From Oxyruncus cristatus (lineage: Eukaryota > Chordata > Aves > Passeriformes > Cotingidae), in NCBI GenBank assembly GCA_013399855.1, contig VXAY01005265.1:177681-241680 (forward strand): a stretch of 64,000 nucleotides of DNA, in the 5' to 3' direction. The notes below the pieces were generated by a model. It was given only the letters and a program-made list of their open reading frames with translations, ran no database searches and was not told the origin of the DNA. A program made the position numbers and the translations under genes. Each line of letters starts with the position of its first letter. The first letter of the stretch is position 1. Shown piece by piece: positions 22,221 to 33,897 of the stretch.

Positions 22221-22258
22221 ATCATAGAATCATAGCATGGTTTGGGTTGGAAAGGACC
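22221..22258 (-). mobile_element. CR1 tail remnant, antisense half of a palindrome
   Basis: 'atcatagaatcatagcatgg' plus 'tttgggttggaaaggacc' is the complement of a CR1 3' tail, and only 38 bp is present. It abuts a sense-orientation tail at 22259-22299, giving a tail-to-tail inverted arrangement. Confidence 0.85.
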
Positions 22259-22299
22259 ATCATTAGAGCTGCCCCAACTGCAATTATTCTGTGATTCTG
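22259..22299 (+). mobile_element. CR1 tail remnant, sense half of a palindrome
   Basis: 'catcattagagctgccccaa' followed by 'ctgcaattattctgtgattc' matches the last 40 bp of a type B CR1 (consensus ...ttccaacctcaatgattctgtgattctg) with several changes. It lies directly against the antisense tail at 22221-22258. Confidence 0.6.
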
Positions 22300-22785
22300 C
22301 CAGTAATGCCTCCTGATGTGCATTCCTGCCCAGCTCCCACACAGACAGGACTTCATAGTATAGACCCTTCAATCTGTTTTGCTCTGCCATCCTTCTGTCC
22401 TCTCATTCCAGTGTCCTGGAGGACCCTGCCCTGGTAGCAGAGGAGCAGAGCACAGAGCACACAGTTAAACAGCAGTGGTGCCCAAAAAGAAGGCAGACCA
22501 AGGTCACAGAACAGATGTGGCAAAACACCGACCGGAGGCTACAAATGCTGCTGTTCACTGCTCTTCAATCTGGACTCACAGCTGTCCTATTAAAGGTAGG
22601 AACTGCCCTGCTAACAGTGTTAAAACTGCCTGTTAAAACCACATCTGTGCCTCCATCCCCTCCCTTTCAAATCCCTTTGTAAAACCCACTTCATGGTTGA
22701 CAGCCTCTTATACACTTACCAATAAAGAGGTTTAGAAGAAATAATCACAATAACTAACTAATAAACATTCTTCATTATTTCCAAG
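22300..22785. other. Unique non-coding sequence
   Basis: About 490 bp of single-copy sequence. No feature recognised. Confidence 0.5.
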
Positions 22786-23010
22786 ATGATAATAATCCCT
22801 TGCACTTGCATTGCTCTTACATATTCAAGCACTTTATAATCATTAACTAATTAGTCCTTGCAAAGCTCATCTAAATATTATTATCCTGTTAATGCAGAAA
22901 GAGAAGCTGTAAGAGAGAAGGTAGAGAATTTGCCTAGGGGCATATGCATCAAGCCATTTGCAGAGCCAAGATTGGAATTCAGCTCTTTGCCATCCTAATT
23001 CTTGGCTCAT
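22786..23010 (+). mobile_element. Ancient MIR/CORE-SINE fossil
   Basis: The order and wording follow the MIR-type tRNA-derived SINE family. There is a 'gataataatcccttgcactt' start, then 'caagcactttataatcatta', 'ctaaatattattatcctgtt' (family: aaatattattatccc.attt) and 'gagaagctgtaagagagaag'. These are followed by 'gagaatttgcctaggggcat' (family: acttgccc.aggtca) and 'gcagagccaagattggaatt' (family: gcagagc.gggattcgaa). MIR-like SINEs stopped moving long before modern birds arose and survive only as diverged fossils. The 5' tRNA-like part is not clearly visible. Confidence 0.8.
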
Positions 23011-23512
23011 ATTCCTCTTCCTGTCTCTGATAATATGGGCTAAATTACACAATGGTAGGATCATTTTCTTTAATATTCATCCCCAAATGCATGATGTTGA
23101 ATATTACATTTCATCTCTTTGTTGTCCTCAGGATCACTTTTTGCTTTCTCCCTCTCCTTCTGCACTGATATTCCCTCCTGCCTTTATATCATGAGAAAAC
23201 ATCAGTAGCAACTGGGTTCCAGCTGCCATTTATGCAACAGCTCTGGGATAAAGGGCTGGGCCCTGTTATTCAAGGAGTACACAGTGCAAAATTCACTTGC
23301 ACCTTTGAGGAGGGGTAGGAAACTCTGGGTCTTAAGGGCACAACTTAATTGATGGTTCACAGACAGAAACTCCCTTTGTTATTCTCCCTCTGGTGCCTCA
23401 ATTTCACAAGGAGGGGTGCAGGTGATCTGCCCCAATACCTTTTATAATCCCACATTAGTGTGTGGATCACCCAACTTCCATAATTTTGTTAGATCAGCTG
23501 AGGGTGATGGTG
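23011..23512. other. Unique non-coding sequence
   Basis: About 500 bp of single-copy DNA between the SINE fossil and an antisense CR1. No feature recognised. Confidence 0.5.
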
Positions 23513-24082
23513 ATAGAATCATAGAACGGCCTGGGTTGAAAAGGATCTTCAAGATTATCTCATTCCAAACCCCTTCCATGTGCAGGGACACCTTCCACTA
23601 GACCAGGTTGCTCAGAGCTCTGACCAACCCAGCCTTGAACACTTCCAGGAGTGGGAAAATCACAGCCTCACTCAGCAACCTGTTCCAGTGCCTCACCATC
23701 CTGATTGTAAAGACTTTTTGTCCTAAAATCTAATCTAAACCTATTGTCAGTTTGAAGCCATTCCCCCTGTCCTGTCACTCCAGGCCCTCGGAAATAGTCC
23801 CTCTCCATCTTTCTTGTAGCTCCTTTCAGGTACTGGAAAACCACAATTTGGTCACCTCAGAGCCTTCTCTTTTCCAGGCTGAACAATCCCAACTCTCCCA
23901 GCCTTTCCTCCCAGCAGAGCTGCTCCATCCCTCTGATCATCTTGGTGCCTCTTCTGGACTCGCTCCAACAGTTCCACGTCCTTCCTGTGCTGGGAACCCC
24001 AGAGCTGGAGGCAGTTCTGCAGGTGAGGTCTCACCAGAGCAGAGGGAAAGACTCACCTCCCTCGACCTGCCCGTGGTGAGAG
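23513..24082 (-). mobile_element. CR1 LINE 3' end, antisense
   Basis: A 570-bp type A copy. The plus strand shows tail complement, 'cactagaccaggttgctcag', 'ttgaacacttccagg', 'ctgttccagtgcctcaccat', 'cctgtcctgtcactccaggc', 'ccttctcttttccaggctga', 'tctggactcgctccaacagt' and 'cctccctcgacctgcccgtg'. On the minus strand the [13 protein letters not shown]...[11 protein letters not shown] part is open for about 30 codons and is then frameshifted. Confidence 0.97.
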
Positions 24083-24311
24083 TTTTTTTGAGGGGGATTT
24101 TTTGTTTTGTTTTGTTTTGTTTTTCTTTTTTTTCTCCCCACTCAGATAATTATACAAGAAAACCAGACCATCACACAAAAGTATCACGTGGCAGCTCTGA
24201 AACACAGTGAAGGATTTTTTTTTTTTCCCTGTCACACGAAACCAGACTGTGGAAATTATTGCCATAGAAGAGAATGAATGGTAAATGTCTACATGTTTGC
24301 AAAATATGAGA
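24083..24311. repeat. T-rich/GTTTT low-complexity stretch and unique flank
   Basis: 24083-24140 is T-rich with (TTTTG)n-like words directly beyond the 5' end of the antisense CR1. The remainder is unique. Confidence 0.7.
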
Positions 24312-24441
24312 AAACCCATAGAAGCATTGAGCAGTTTGGGTTAGAAAGGCTCTTAAAGACCACCTAGTTCCAACCCTCTTGCCAAGGGCAGCTACACCTT
24401 CCACTAGAGCAGGTTGTTCAGGGCCCCATCCAACCTGGAGT
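24312..24441 (-). mobile_element. Short CR1 3' end, antisense
   Basis: 'cccatagaagcattgagcag', 'tttgggttagaaaggctctt', 'aaagaccacctagttccaac' and 'caccttccactagagcaggt', ending at 'ccatccaacctgga'. It is type A, in the same orientation as the CR1 230 bp upstream but a separate insertion, because it has its own tail. Confidence 0.95.
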
Positions 24442-25207
24442 AGAAAAATAATGGAAAAAATAAGCCTATTTCCATCAAATACTATGAAGCACGTGAATAA
24501 CATGGTTAAAAAAATGCCTGAGATAATGGGCTGGGCATTGGTTAAGAAAATGCCTGATCACCAAACACTGGGAAAGTGGTGTCAGGGATGTATCATCCCA
24601 GGCCTGTCCCTGTTGTGCTCCACAACACTAAAATTACAGAGAAAGTCAAGTCTTTGAAACCATATTTAGTAAACCCCTATGCCAAAACCCGACACAAATC
24701 CACAAAATTTGAGGTAGTTCCTGATCTTGTACTGTACTCTCTCAGTATATTCTCATTCTCATTTTATTTCCAGCAGCTGTCATCCTAATTCCCTAAAGTA
24801 ATTTTGGTTAATTGAAAAGGAATGATTGCCTTTGAAGGTACTTTTCCTAGCGAGGTAAATAATGTTTTTCCCTTTACCTTAATGTGCCACTGGATTTTGT
24901 TAAAAATTGTAGTTCATTTTAATTATATACCTTTTTTTTTTTTTAATTGGAAAAAACCAAAAGTGTCATAAATTAAATTATCATTTTCCACACCAGTAGG
25001 GGCAATTGTCCCAAAGAAATTTCAGGTCTGAGGCTCAGCAATTGCCAGCAGCATGTGGGTGTTTGGTGAAATGGAGGTAGTTTGTGCTTCTGGCTGCTCT
25101 GTTTTCCACCCCTAACTGCAGTAACATTTAATGTGCTTTTAAACCTTCCAGCACAGCCCCTTTTGCTGTTGGTGATCCTGCAGCCCTAAAGACTAGATCT
25201 GAACTAA
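24442..25207. other. Unique non-coding sequence
   Basis: Single-copy and AT-rich at 24880-24990, with T runs. No feature recognised. Confidence 0.5.
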
Positions 25208-25368
25208 AAGGTGGTGCAGTCACAATCCCTGGAAGTGGCCAAAAAATGTGGGGATGTGGCCCTTGAGGACATGGTTTAGTGGTGAACATGGTGATGGTGC
25301 TGAGTTGACAATTGGACTTAATGACCTTAAAGGTCTTTTCCAATCTTAATGATTCCATGATTCCATGA
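25208..25368 (+). mobile_element. CR1 LINE 3' end, sense orientation
   Basis: 'cacaatccctggaagtggcc', 'gtggggatgtggcccttgag', 'gacatggtttagtggtgaac', then 'ggacttaatgaccttaaagg' and two ATTCCATG tail units. It is type B (with the 'gacatggtttagtggtg' block), truncated in the last 15 codons of ORF2. Confidence 0.96.
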
Positions 25369-28025
25369 AAGCACCAGCCAGGGATCAAGTCTGAATGTAC
25401 CTTCATGGTTTTGTGTTGAATTGTTCAATGAAACAGAGTTCATGTGGTATCTGCTTTAACAGAAACTTAATAAACCAGGGCTGGAGAACTCCTGGCTGAC
25501 CTACAGTCTGCCATGGAAAAGTTACTCCAGCCAACCAGGGAACAAATTTTAACAAGATGAATGTCTGTAGACAATCAGACACTGCACTGCACTGATACAA
25601 CTTTTTAAGTTCGCCATTAATAGAACAAAACACAAATTTCAGAGCCACAACCTGAGCTTTTCGTTTACTTACCATGTACCTTTCTGTGAAGTTTGTGGAT
25701 GTACTAATTTTGCTTCCAGTGACTCACTGCAAATAACAACTGTAATGACAGTAGTGGCTAATTCCCAGATGACTTTTCCCGTGTTTATCTACGTGATGTG
25801 GATTTACAGCCAGAGTAAGTCCAGCTGAGCTAGTCTGGTGTTCTCCACCAACCACTCCACGAACCAGGGCCTCCAGACACCTCAGCTACCTAATTAAAAC
25901 CAGTTTCATTAAGTGGTTAGACACCTTCTTTTCATGGGAACTGGTTTATTGCTCCTTGGGTCCCACTTGGTGCCTCCTCAGCCAAGATGTGTCCCTGTTA
26001 CTCTTCAAGCTGGAACGAACCAGGAACACCAACGTGTTCATTTATAACAGCTCATCTGAAAAGTGTTAATTGGGAGCTGAGGTGTGGAGGCTTTTTATCT
26101 GTTCTAACCTGACTGCAAGATTATATTAACCTGGTGTTCCCTCCAGCAGTGGAGAGCCCTTGAGCTATGAGCTGGGTAGGACTCAAAGCTCTGCGATGGT
26201 TCCTAAAGCTCAAGGTCACCTCAGTCAGCTCCAAACAGGTTATGGAAAATGAATCTGTGATGAGGAACTGCAGGCAAAGAAGTAATATAACATTATTTTG
26301 GGTTTGAGGCATGTGCTTCCTATAATAATGGGCTTGTAATTTTTAAATACATTATCTCAACTAAAATCCATTGGAGGGGTTTTCCATCTCAGTTCTGTTT
26401 CATGCACCCTTCATTCACAGCTGTGCTCCGTGTTGATGTTCATAGCACCATGGCAGCTTTACAAATCCAACATGGATCATTTTTGAGGAGGTTTTGTTTG
26501 TTTTCAGTGGAAGAAGCCTGTGATGAGATGATGGTAAGCTGAGGGAAGCATCAGCATGAAGAAAGCTTTAGTAGCCACTGCAGAAATTATTAATATATGC
26601 AAGCCAGAAGTACTTCTGATTGCAGATAGAACAAATTTCTTTGCTGAGTTGGTAAAGCACATGTGTTATATCACACAGGCTGCAGTGATAACCAGTCTCA
26701 AACACTTACCACAGGATAGGATGAATTCCTTACTGTAGGAGTCTTTAGTTTAAACCAGATAAATCATATTTAGATGGTGTCAGTTAGTTACTGCAAATCC
26801 TGACTCTTTTTACAGATAATTTATTAACCGTTTCTTAAACTGAAGTGACTTTGCACATCCTTCCAGCTTGTGTGAAGGCTGAGTGTGTTTTTGCACACTG
26901 TGTCTTGTGACTGAACCTGCCTTCTTAAAGGTGTTTATCCTTAAAGTGATCACAACGACCGCAGGATGTTTCCCAAGCGGATTTCGGAGGGACAGATTTG
27001 ACGCCCCATTACTTTTGGTCTGCTATTTTAAAAGCGAGCTGCTAGGATTTAAAGACAAGTATTTTTTCAAGTGGGCTTGTTACAGATCACCTCTTTAATT
27101 ACACCTACTAAAGAAGTAATGCACAGTGGTACCCTGAATTTGTCCCTAATTAAAAATACTGTACTTGGAGCTTGCGTGATTCCCTTCTGCTGAAATCTTT
27201 AATCAGGAGATGAATAAGGCTCTGGAGCCTTGATTAATAATAGGACCAAGTTCTCTGCAGCTGAAAATGCCAGGGTATTAAATTTCCTTAAGTCACCTGG
27301 TGTCCCCATCTAACAGAGATACTGGCAATGGTACTTATGCAATAGCACTGAATGATTGAGGAGTAAAGTTACAGATCCCCAGTGAGAGAAATGATACTAA
27401 TTCTTCTGAAGACAAGGCTGACATGGCTGTGAGCAGTAATGCAATAAACAAAATCCCTTTTTAATGGTATCATTAAATAAAATAAATGGCCTTCTTCTCA
27501 GTATAACCCATGAAATCTAATGCACAGGTGAGATGCACTGAAATCCAAACAAATCCAAGTGGGAAAACACAGAGATAAGTATCCTAAACAAAACCAACAC
27601 AGATATGGCAGCCTTGAAAGTAAGATGAATTTTCAAAGTTAACAACTTACACAAAGAAGAAAAAGGTGTCAGATTATTTTGCTAAGAGTGTTGGGTTTGT
27701 ATCACACAAAAGAACAAACCAAACATAATCCAAAGCTCATGTTTATGAGCCTTGTTTTCTTCAGGCTAGTTTGAGAACAGCTGGTGGCAGAACAGATTCA
27801 CAATTCTCAGTAGCTGTGAACAGTGAGAACTAAAATACTAGGAAGAAGGTGATTGCCTAAATTTTCAGGTACAATTACCTCTTGAAGAGAACTATGTCAC
27901 ACAATTATCCTTCTTGGCTATTTCACTGCATTTAATGTGACATTATTACTTTAAATGTATAAAGGAATGAGAGTGATAAGAAATAACTCCACAACAGGTC
28001 CCAGGTACCACTAAAAGTATATAAC
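25369..28025. other. Unique sequence with a candidate conserved block
   Basis: 2.65 kb without repeat copies. 26880-27300 stands out: CpGs are kept in otherwise CpG-poor DNA (gatcacaacgaccgcagg, caagcggatttcggag, gacgcccc), with TAATTA and ATTAATAA words and well-formed short palindromes (see the findings). No exon with plausible splice sites and codon structure could be supported. Confidence 0.45.
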
Positions 28026-28080
28026 AGGTTGGACTTGATGATCTCAGAGGTCTTTTCCAACTGTAATGATTCTGTGATAT
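28026..28080 (+). mobile_element. Very short CR1 tail, sense orientation
   Basis: 'caggttggacttgatgatct', 'cagaggtcttttccaactgt' and 'aatgattctgtgatatg' are the last 55 bp of a type B CR1. Confidence 0.93.
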
Positions 28081-30240
28081 GGGGAGTACAGTCACAGAGC
28101 AGTGCAGAGTCCCACAGTATTACAGGGGGGAGGCTGAGAAACTTGTCTTGACATATGCCGGTTCCTATGATTTATTCAGGAGCACACACTGAAAGGGGCA
28201 CCTGCATTGGTGCCCTGTCCCCTGCCGTTTCAGCTTGCCAGTTGTCCAGGATCCACCTAAACCCCAGGAAGATGGTCTGCCCTGGACAGCTCTAATCCAA
28301 TTTTAGCATGACTTGATTCACGGGAATGCAAGCTCCCGGTTTGGTATTTTACTCTGGGAAGGAGGCAGGTGAATTTCCAGGCTGGAACTCTACCCGTGCA
28401 CTGCCAACACTTCCATTAGCTGAGCCAGCCTTTAAGGAGCCAGCCAGCACATTTCAGTGCTGAGCTGCAGATTGCAGCAGGGATAAATTCCTTCCTTCAA
28501 GTAATATCTCCCCTCTCCCCATCATATCAGTAGTTCTGCTCTTGCCTGAACTCATATTTTTGCTCAGAATGAGCTACAATACTCTCACTGAAGTCCCCAC
28601 TGTATCAGGTACAGTGGCAATTGTCCCTCCTTAGCACCAGAAATATCTTGTCTAACACATCTTATGGCCGCATATGTCTTTTCAGGATCCTGTACGTTAA
28701 TAATTTATTCCCACCCTGGAATGCACAAGCTCTTTTCTTTCTCAATTTCAGCTGATGTGATATCATTTTACGGTTGAAATTATTAGTCCCTAAGTGAATA
28801 ACCTGATACTTTCTGTTAGGAAATGTATTTGCAGCTTCACTAACAGGGTAAAAGTATTCTCTGTGACATCCTTTTCTTGCTCTGAACTCCCAACAGCTCC
28901 TGACTGTGCACCAAGGTAAAATAACATATTATGAAAATCCTAAATGAGATCAGTCCCAGTTTGAACTGCCAATTCAAATCCAGCAGCTACTGATCATATC
29001 TCAACACCTCTCCTTAAACCAGTGTCTTACCCACTTTTAAGTGTTTCCTATAATCTCTAGCTGTTTCAAATTAAGTATTCACTTCCCACGTGATATCAAA
29101 GAGCTTACTGATTTTACATGCATCCCATCAGCTTAATTTCCTTATCTAAAAACTCTTGAATGTTATCACAAAAATAAATATTTTTGTGTGTGTGTGACTG
29201 ATTTAGCACCAAACGGATGTTGGTCTCTAAAACCAGATTACATAGGAAAAGACAGATAACATATCTCTACATGATTTTGACCTGTAGTTTCCAGTGTGTA
29301 ATTCCAATGTGGAATATTCTGGGAATTAAAAAGCTTCTGGTTTCCATGCCAGAAGTACCTGAATACCTCTAGCAAGGGGTGTAATCCTTGCACATACAAT
29401 CTGAATACGATCCCTGGCAGACAGATGAGGGGAAAATTGTAGTGAAAGTAGCTGTAGCCAAATAAAAAGATCCCTTGTGACTCCATCTGCAGATAATACA
29501 GGGTTATTGAAAAATATTTTTTTTATTTTTTTTTTTTTTGGTGTTGCAGTGTAATAATTCTCACATTGTTTTGGCAGAGGTGGAACTGTAGTTGGAATGC
29601 GTGTTTTAAAGACCATGGGTTTGTCAAAGCCTCATAAAATGCATAATATAATGTGCACTTACAACAAATACTGTTAATCATGCTTATGGTAGTATTACAG
29701 GCCAGGAAAAGAGGGGTCTGGAATATCAGGCACTGCACAAATACTGTCAGTCCTTCACCAAAGGATTGTAGCTGGAGTGATTATGAGGAAATAGGTGAAA
29801 TCAGCAGAGTACAAGAGGTCAGTTGGTATCTGGGACAGCAAAGTGGACAACAAAGCTTCATCTGCCAGTGCTGATGGAAGTCGCAACTCTACAACAGAGA
29901 ATAAACCACTGGGCACCCTTCTGCCACTCTCTGTGTGGTGCCAGGCAGGTCTCAGACCTCAGACGGGACATGCGGACCTGCCCCTCATGACATGCCCTTC
30001 CTTTTTGTGCCGTTAAGTCACTGCCAAGATGTTCTTCCAACCAGGCAAGAAATGAGCAAAGAAGAGGAATTGCATAAATCTTCCTCCCAGGCCTTCCCTC
30101 TCACTTTGAATAAGAAGCGAATTTTATGTAAGCAAATTCAAATTCTGTTTCTTCACTTATATTTTCATTGTGAGGCTTAAATCAATGTCAGTTTAAAGGC
30201 TGAAAATATTCTGCTCAATAGTTATTATATTTATTCCTTC
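28081..30240. other. Unique non-coding sequence
   Basis: 2.2 kb of single-copy DNA. A (TG)-rich patch lies at 29184-29197 and T runs at 29518-29541. Overlapping frames of 71-102 codons at 29238-30040 have no family signature. No gene called. Confidence 0.5.
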
Positions 30241-30386
30241 TCTTTTTTTTTTTTTCTTTCTTTTTCTTAATGAAGGCAGTTTTAGTACATAGATCACTGA
30301 GGAATTTGGCCAGTTTTTAAGACATTAAAGTGCATGGAAAGCGAAGTAATTCCACAAATGGACATGATGGCTTGTATCAGCAAATA
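30241..30386. repeat. Poly-T/TTTC tract and unique flank
   Basis: 30240-30270 is a T-rich pyrimidine run with C interruptions. The rest up to the CR1 start is unique. Confidence 0.7.
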
Positions 30387-30960
30387 GGGTGGCCAGCAGG
30401 ATTGGACAGTAATTGTTCCCCTGTACTCGGCCCTGCTGATGCCACACCTCGAAGCCTGGGGTCAGATTTGGGCCCCTCACAACAAGAAAGACATTGAGGG
30501 GTTGGAGGAATGTCCAGGGAAGGGCAACAGAGCTGGGGAAGGGTCTGGACCACAATGATGAAGAGCAGTTGAGGGAGCTGGGGGGGGTCAGCCTGGAGAA
30601 AAGGAGGCTCAGGGAGGACTTTATTGCTCTCTACAATGCCCTGAAAGGAGGTTGTTGCCAAATGAGGGTTGGTTTCTTCTCCCAAGTGACATCAACAAGA
30701 CATGAGCTCAAGTTGTATCAGGACAAATTTAGATTGAACATGAAGAACAATTCCTTCACAGAAGGGGTTGCCAAGCATCAGAACAGGCTGCCCAGGGTAG
30801 TGGTGGAGTCCCCATCCCATGGAGAGATTTAAAAGACATGTAGGTGTGGCACCTGGGGACATGGTTCAGTGGTGGCCTTAGCAGTGTTGGTTTGAGCCCA
30901 ACCATTGTTGGACTCAATAATCTTCAGGCTCTTTTCCAACCTGAACTGTACTATGATTCC
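30387..30960 (+). mobile_element. CR1 LINE 3' end, sense orientation
   Basis: A 574-bp type B copy. It starts 'gggtggccagcaggattgga' and 'cccctgtactcggccctgct', then runs through 'gacattgaggggttggagga', 'ggagaaaaggaggctcaggg', 'ctctacaatgccctgaaagg', 'cttctcccaagtgacatc' and 'ggtagtggtggagtcccc' to 'gacatggttcagtggtgg' and a one-unit tail. The ORF2 C-terminus is open for 112 codons. Confidence 0.97.
30494..30832 (+). pseudogene. CR1 ORF2 C-terminal fragment
   Basis: A 112-codon open frame with the ORF2 C-terminal blocks [62 protein letters not shown] and NRLPRVVVESP. It ends a few residues early where the 'ctggag' segment is altered (GEI stop). Upstream parts of ORF2 in this copy are frameshifted or absent, so it is non-functional. 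Confidence 0.88.
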
Positions 30961-31499
30961 AGACAGAAAATAAATCAGCTATGAAGATGTGAGTCTACAC
31001 TGGTACAGACCAGCAATAATGGGGCAGAACCAGAGGGAGGTTTTCCCAATCCCCCTGTATTTAGGTTAAGATCGGTTATGGTATCTCATGGATTCTCCTC
31101 TTTGTCTCTGATTTTCTCCTTTGACTCAGCCAAACCTTGTTCCCTGAACCCCATTGATCCTCTGTGATATTTGTGTTCCTGAATCACTGAGGTGTTTCTT
31201 CAGAGAACAGTGGTGTGATGGAGGGGTACAAAGGTGAGCGAACTCTCCTGCACCAGAGGAAGAGCTGTGCTGCTTCTCTCACCCAAAATGTTTCACCTGC
31301 CTCCACACAGCAGCACACTGAGAGACCCAGACTGCAAGGGGATAGAAAAGGCCACGCAAAAGAAGAAGAAGAAGGCTCTTGATGATTTCCTGGAAAAACT
31401 CCACACCTGGGGAGACATTCCCAGAAACTGATAAAAGGATTAAAAGAAAGGAGTGATATGGAGATAACACAATCTTTTTTCTTGAACATCTTGGCTGCT
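30961..31499. other. Unique or unresolved sequence
   Basis: About 540 bp that may include the 5' part (U3) of the LTR-like block beginning near 31500. A GAA-rich patch lies at 31360-31376. Overlapping frames on both strands at 31184-31528 are not gene-like. Confidence 0.4.
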
Positions 31500-31595
31500 G
31501 GCAACTTGGGAAGTGGACCCTTGGGCATATTTCATCTGTCTATTACCCCAAAATTAGTTTATTGACTATAGCCCCTCAAAGTGTCTAAAGAAAAA

Positions 31596-31606
31596 GGTAT
31601 AAAAAG
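31596..31606 (+). promoter_or_regulatory. TATA-box-like motif in the putative LTR
   Basis: ggtataaaaag lies upstream of the AATAAA within the LTR-like block. It would mark the U3 promoter if the LTR call is right. Confidence 0.45.
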
Positions 31607-31992
31607 AGATTGAACATAAGAAAAATGGGGGAGAAGTTCCATCAACACTGCAGAGAGAACCGACAGGTTGCCCTCTCTCCCTCCACCTTCTCGGGACACC
31701 ATGGGGTGAGCTATCACTTTAAACACATACACTAATTTTACTTTTCCTCCATAGTTCTTTAAAATTTTTGCTTATTCTTTGTTAGATCTTTTGCTTTAGG
31801 GCCGGTGCTTAAGTTTTTGCTTTACTTATTATTTGTAAGTTGTCTTATTTCTTTGTAAGTTGCTTTTGCTTTAGCGTGTGTGCCTATGCTTTGCATTAGT
31901 ATCATTACTACGCAGTTTAAGTGTGGGGTTTTTTTGCAGTTAGACCCTATTCCAGGCACAGTGAACCCCATAAATTGTCACAAATTTCTATT

Positions 31993-31998
31993 AATAAA
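31993..31998 (+). promoter_or_regulatory. AATAAA polyadenylation signal in the putative LTR
   Basis: The canonical hexamer is followed by a GT/T-rich stretch within 50 bp, the arrangement seen at the R region of retroviral LTRs. Confidence 0.45.
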
Positions 31999-32080
31999 CG
32001 TGTTATCTAGTGAACTGTTGCAGTGAGTCTGTTTTTAGGTGCTGATGGTTCTGTCAACGGCAAAATGACTCCTAGGAAGA

Positions 32081-33897
32081 ACCTTGTGAGGGGTCTTTCT
32101 ACTGCTCTTCGGTGCAGTCCTTATATAAAAAGGTATCAAATGTCCTGTCTGTCTCAGTGAGCCTGTTAAGCAAAGGGCCTCATTAGGTGACATGAACAGA
32201 CTGTTTTGGGCATTAAAAGGCTTTGATCTCCTGGGGGGACGCTGGTAGCCAAAAAAATAGTTTAATCCAGGTTGGGCAGAAAATTCTTCTTTTCTTCCCC
32301 TTTTCACGCGACACAGATGTTTCCTGAGAAGATTGCTCAAGTTATTTAAGACCTCTTACATTAAAAACTGTGTCTCCCAAATCCAAACTCAGGAAAATGT
32401 CTGCCCCTAAAAGACGAAGCTCTGGTGTCACCCAGACAGTGTTTTTGGGTCTTTCTTACATTCAGTTAACGATACTGCCTTTACCTTTTGCCTCCTCGGG
32501 GTCTCAAGACACCAGTGGAGTGGGAATTTCCTGACAGAAGCAAATCCTGACATTTAAACGATACTGGGACAACTTGGGGAGTTAAACTCACAGAGTTTTC
32601 TTGGAAAGCTTAGCCATGGATTTCAGTCAGGAGGGAATCAATCAGTGGACCATCATTCCTTAAAGGAGTCTGGCTGAAGTTTTGTTGGTAAAAATTCTCC
32701 CAGGATAAGCGCAGGACTGAGATTAGGTCCTAATGTTCCATAAGATTGGGGAGTTCTGATTAGACTAAACCAAAAATCAGTTATGATTACATCACTAATG
32801 TTATTCTCCTGACAAAAAGAAAAGGAGAAACACCCAGATTTTGTTGGATTTTAGCTTTGTATGCTAACTAAGTCTAACCTGATTTTGCTGGATATTTTTC
32901 CTAAACAAAGTACCATCTTGTCACACCTCTCCCAAAGAAATTACAGCGTAATTAAAGAGCAAACACAGTGAACCAGGTAAATTGCATCTTCAATTTGCAC
33001 AGAAAATATTCAGAAGAGACAAGGATGAAGAATTTTTCCCAAGATTCACTGGACATTAAGTGGCATCTTTCAGTAACAGAAAATGGAATTCCAGTGTCCA
33101 AATTGTAGTCCAAATATTCAGGTGTGCTTTCAAACAAATATTATATGTTTTTCTAGAAGAATATAAAGCTTCCCTTTCCCTCAGGAAGAACAGAATTTGA
33201 ACATTCCAAGATTTGGCTCTGTAGTTTGCAGATATGAGATAAACCAAGATATTTGTAATGAGAAATCTGTCTGTTCTAATATAATCTTATATTAATCATT
33301 TAGCAAATTAAGAATCTCACCACAATTAAACTCTCCATAAAGAAGATGTAAGTATTGCAGAAACTAACTGATTAAATCCTAGTTTTAAATTCCCCAATGC
33401 ATTCATTCTCTCTGATTTTTTTTTTCCCTCTGCATTTGGTAATATTGAAGTTAGTCCTGTCAAGAGTGTTTTATCTCTCTGCTTGTTTCCATCTCTGACT
33501 TTTGGAAGTGAATTTCACAAACCTCTTCCCTTATAACTCGCTGTCTTCCCTGAAGATACAGGGCAGATAATACCATCAAACAGCTCTCCATGTGTTCAGT
33601 CAATTGGAAAGCAAAATTTTGTACCTTAAAAATGCTCTTGTTGGAGCACAAAGTCCTGGGTGACTATGGAAGGTTAAGGAAATACAGAGAGGATGCCAGT
33701 GCTCTGGGGACTTTGCTTTCAAACCTGTGAGTTTTACTGAAAACACAGCTTTGAGATGGGCAGACACAACACCACATCTAAGGGCAGATGATTTCCTTTG
33801 AATTTTGCTCTCACTGAAAAAGCAGAAAGCAGTCAGAAGAAACATGAATGAGGATCTGCTGTGCTGTGCATTTGGGCATATGACAGCTAAAGCTACA
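32081..33897. other. Unassigned sequence, possibly ERV internal remnant then unique DNA
   Basis: The first several hundred bases follow the putative LTR and could be the leader of a decayed provirus. I found no gag, pol or env domain in any frame and no primer-binding site I trust. From about 33,000 on it looks like ordinary unique AT-rich DNA. Confidence 0.35.

Larger units (their letters stand above)
31500..32080 (+). mobile_element. Probable decayed LTR (endogenous retrovirus)
   Basis: The block has LTR-like signals in the right order. A TATA box-like ggtataaaaag lies at 31596-31606. About 390 bp later there is an AATAAA at 31993-31998, then a GT-rich segment ('tgttgcagtgagtctgtttt') typical of the R/U5 end. 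T-rich repeated words (gctttagg, gctttac, taagttg) fill the middle. I could not find clean TG...CA ends or a target-site duplication, so the limits are approximate and the call is tentative. Confidence 0.5.
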
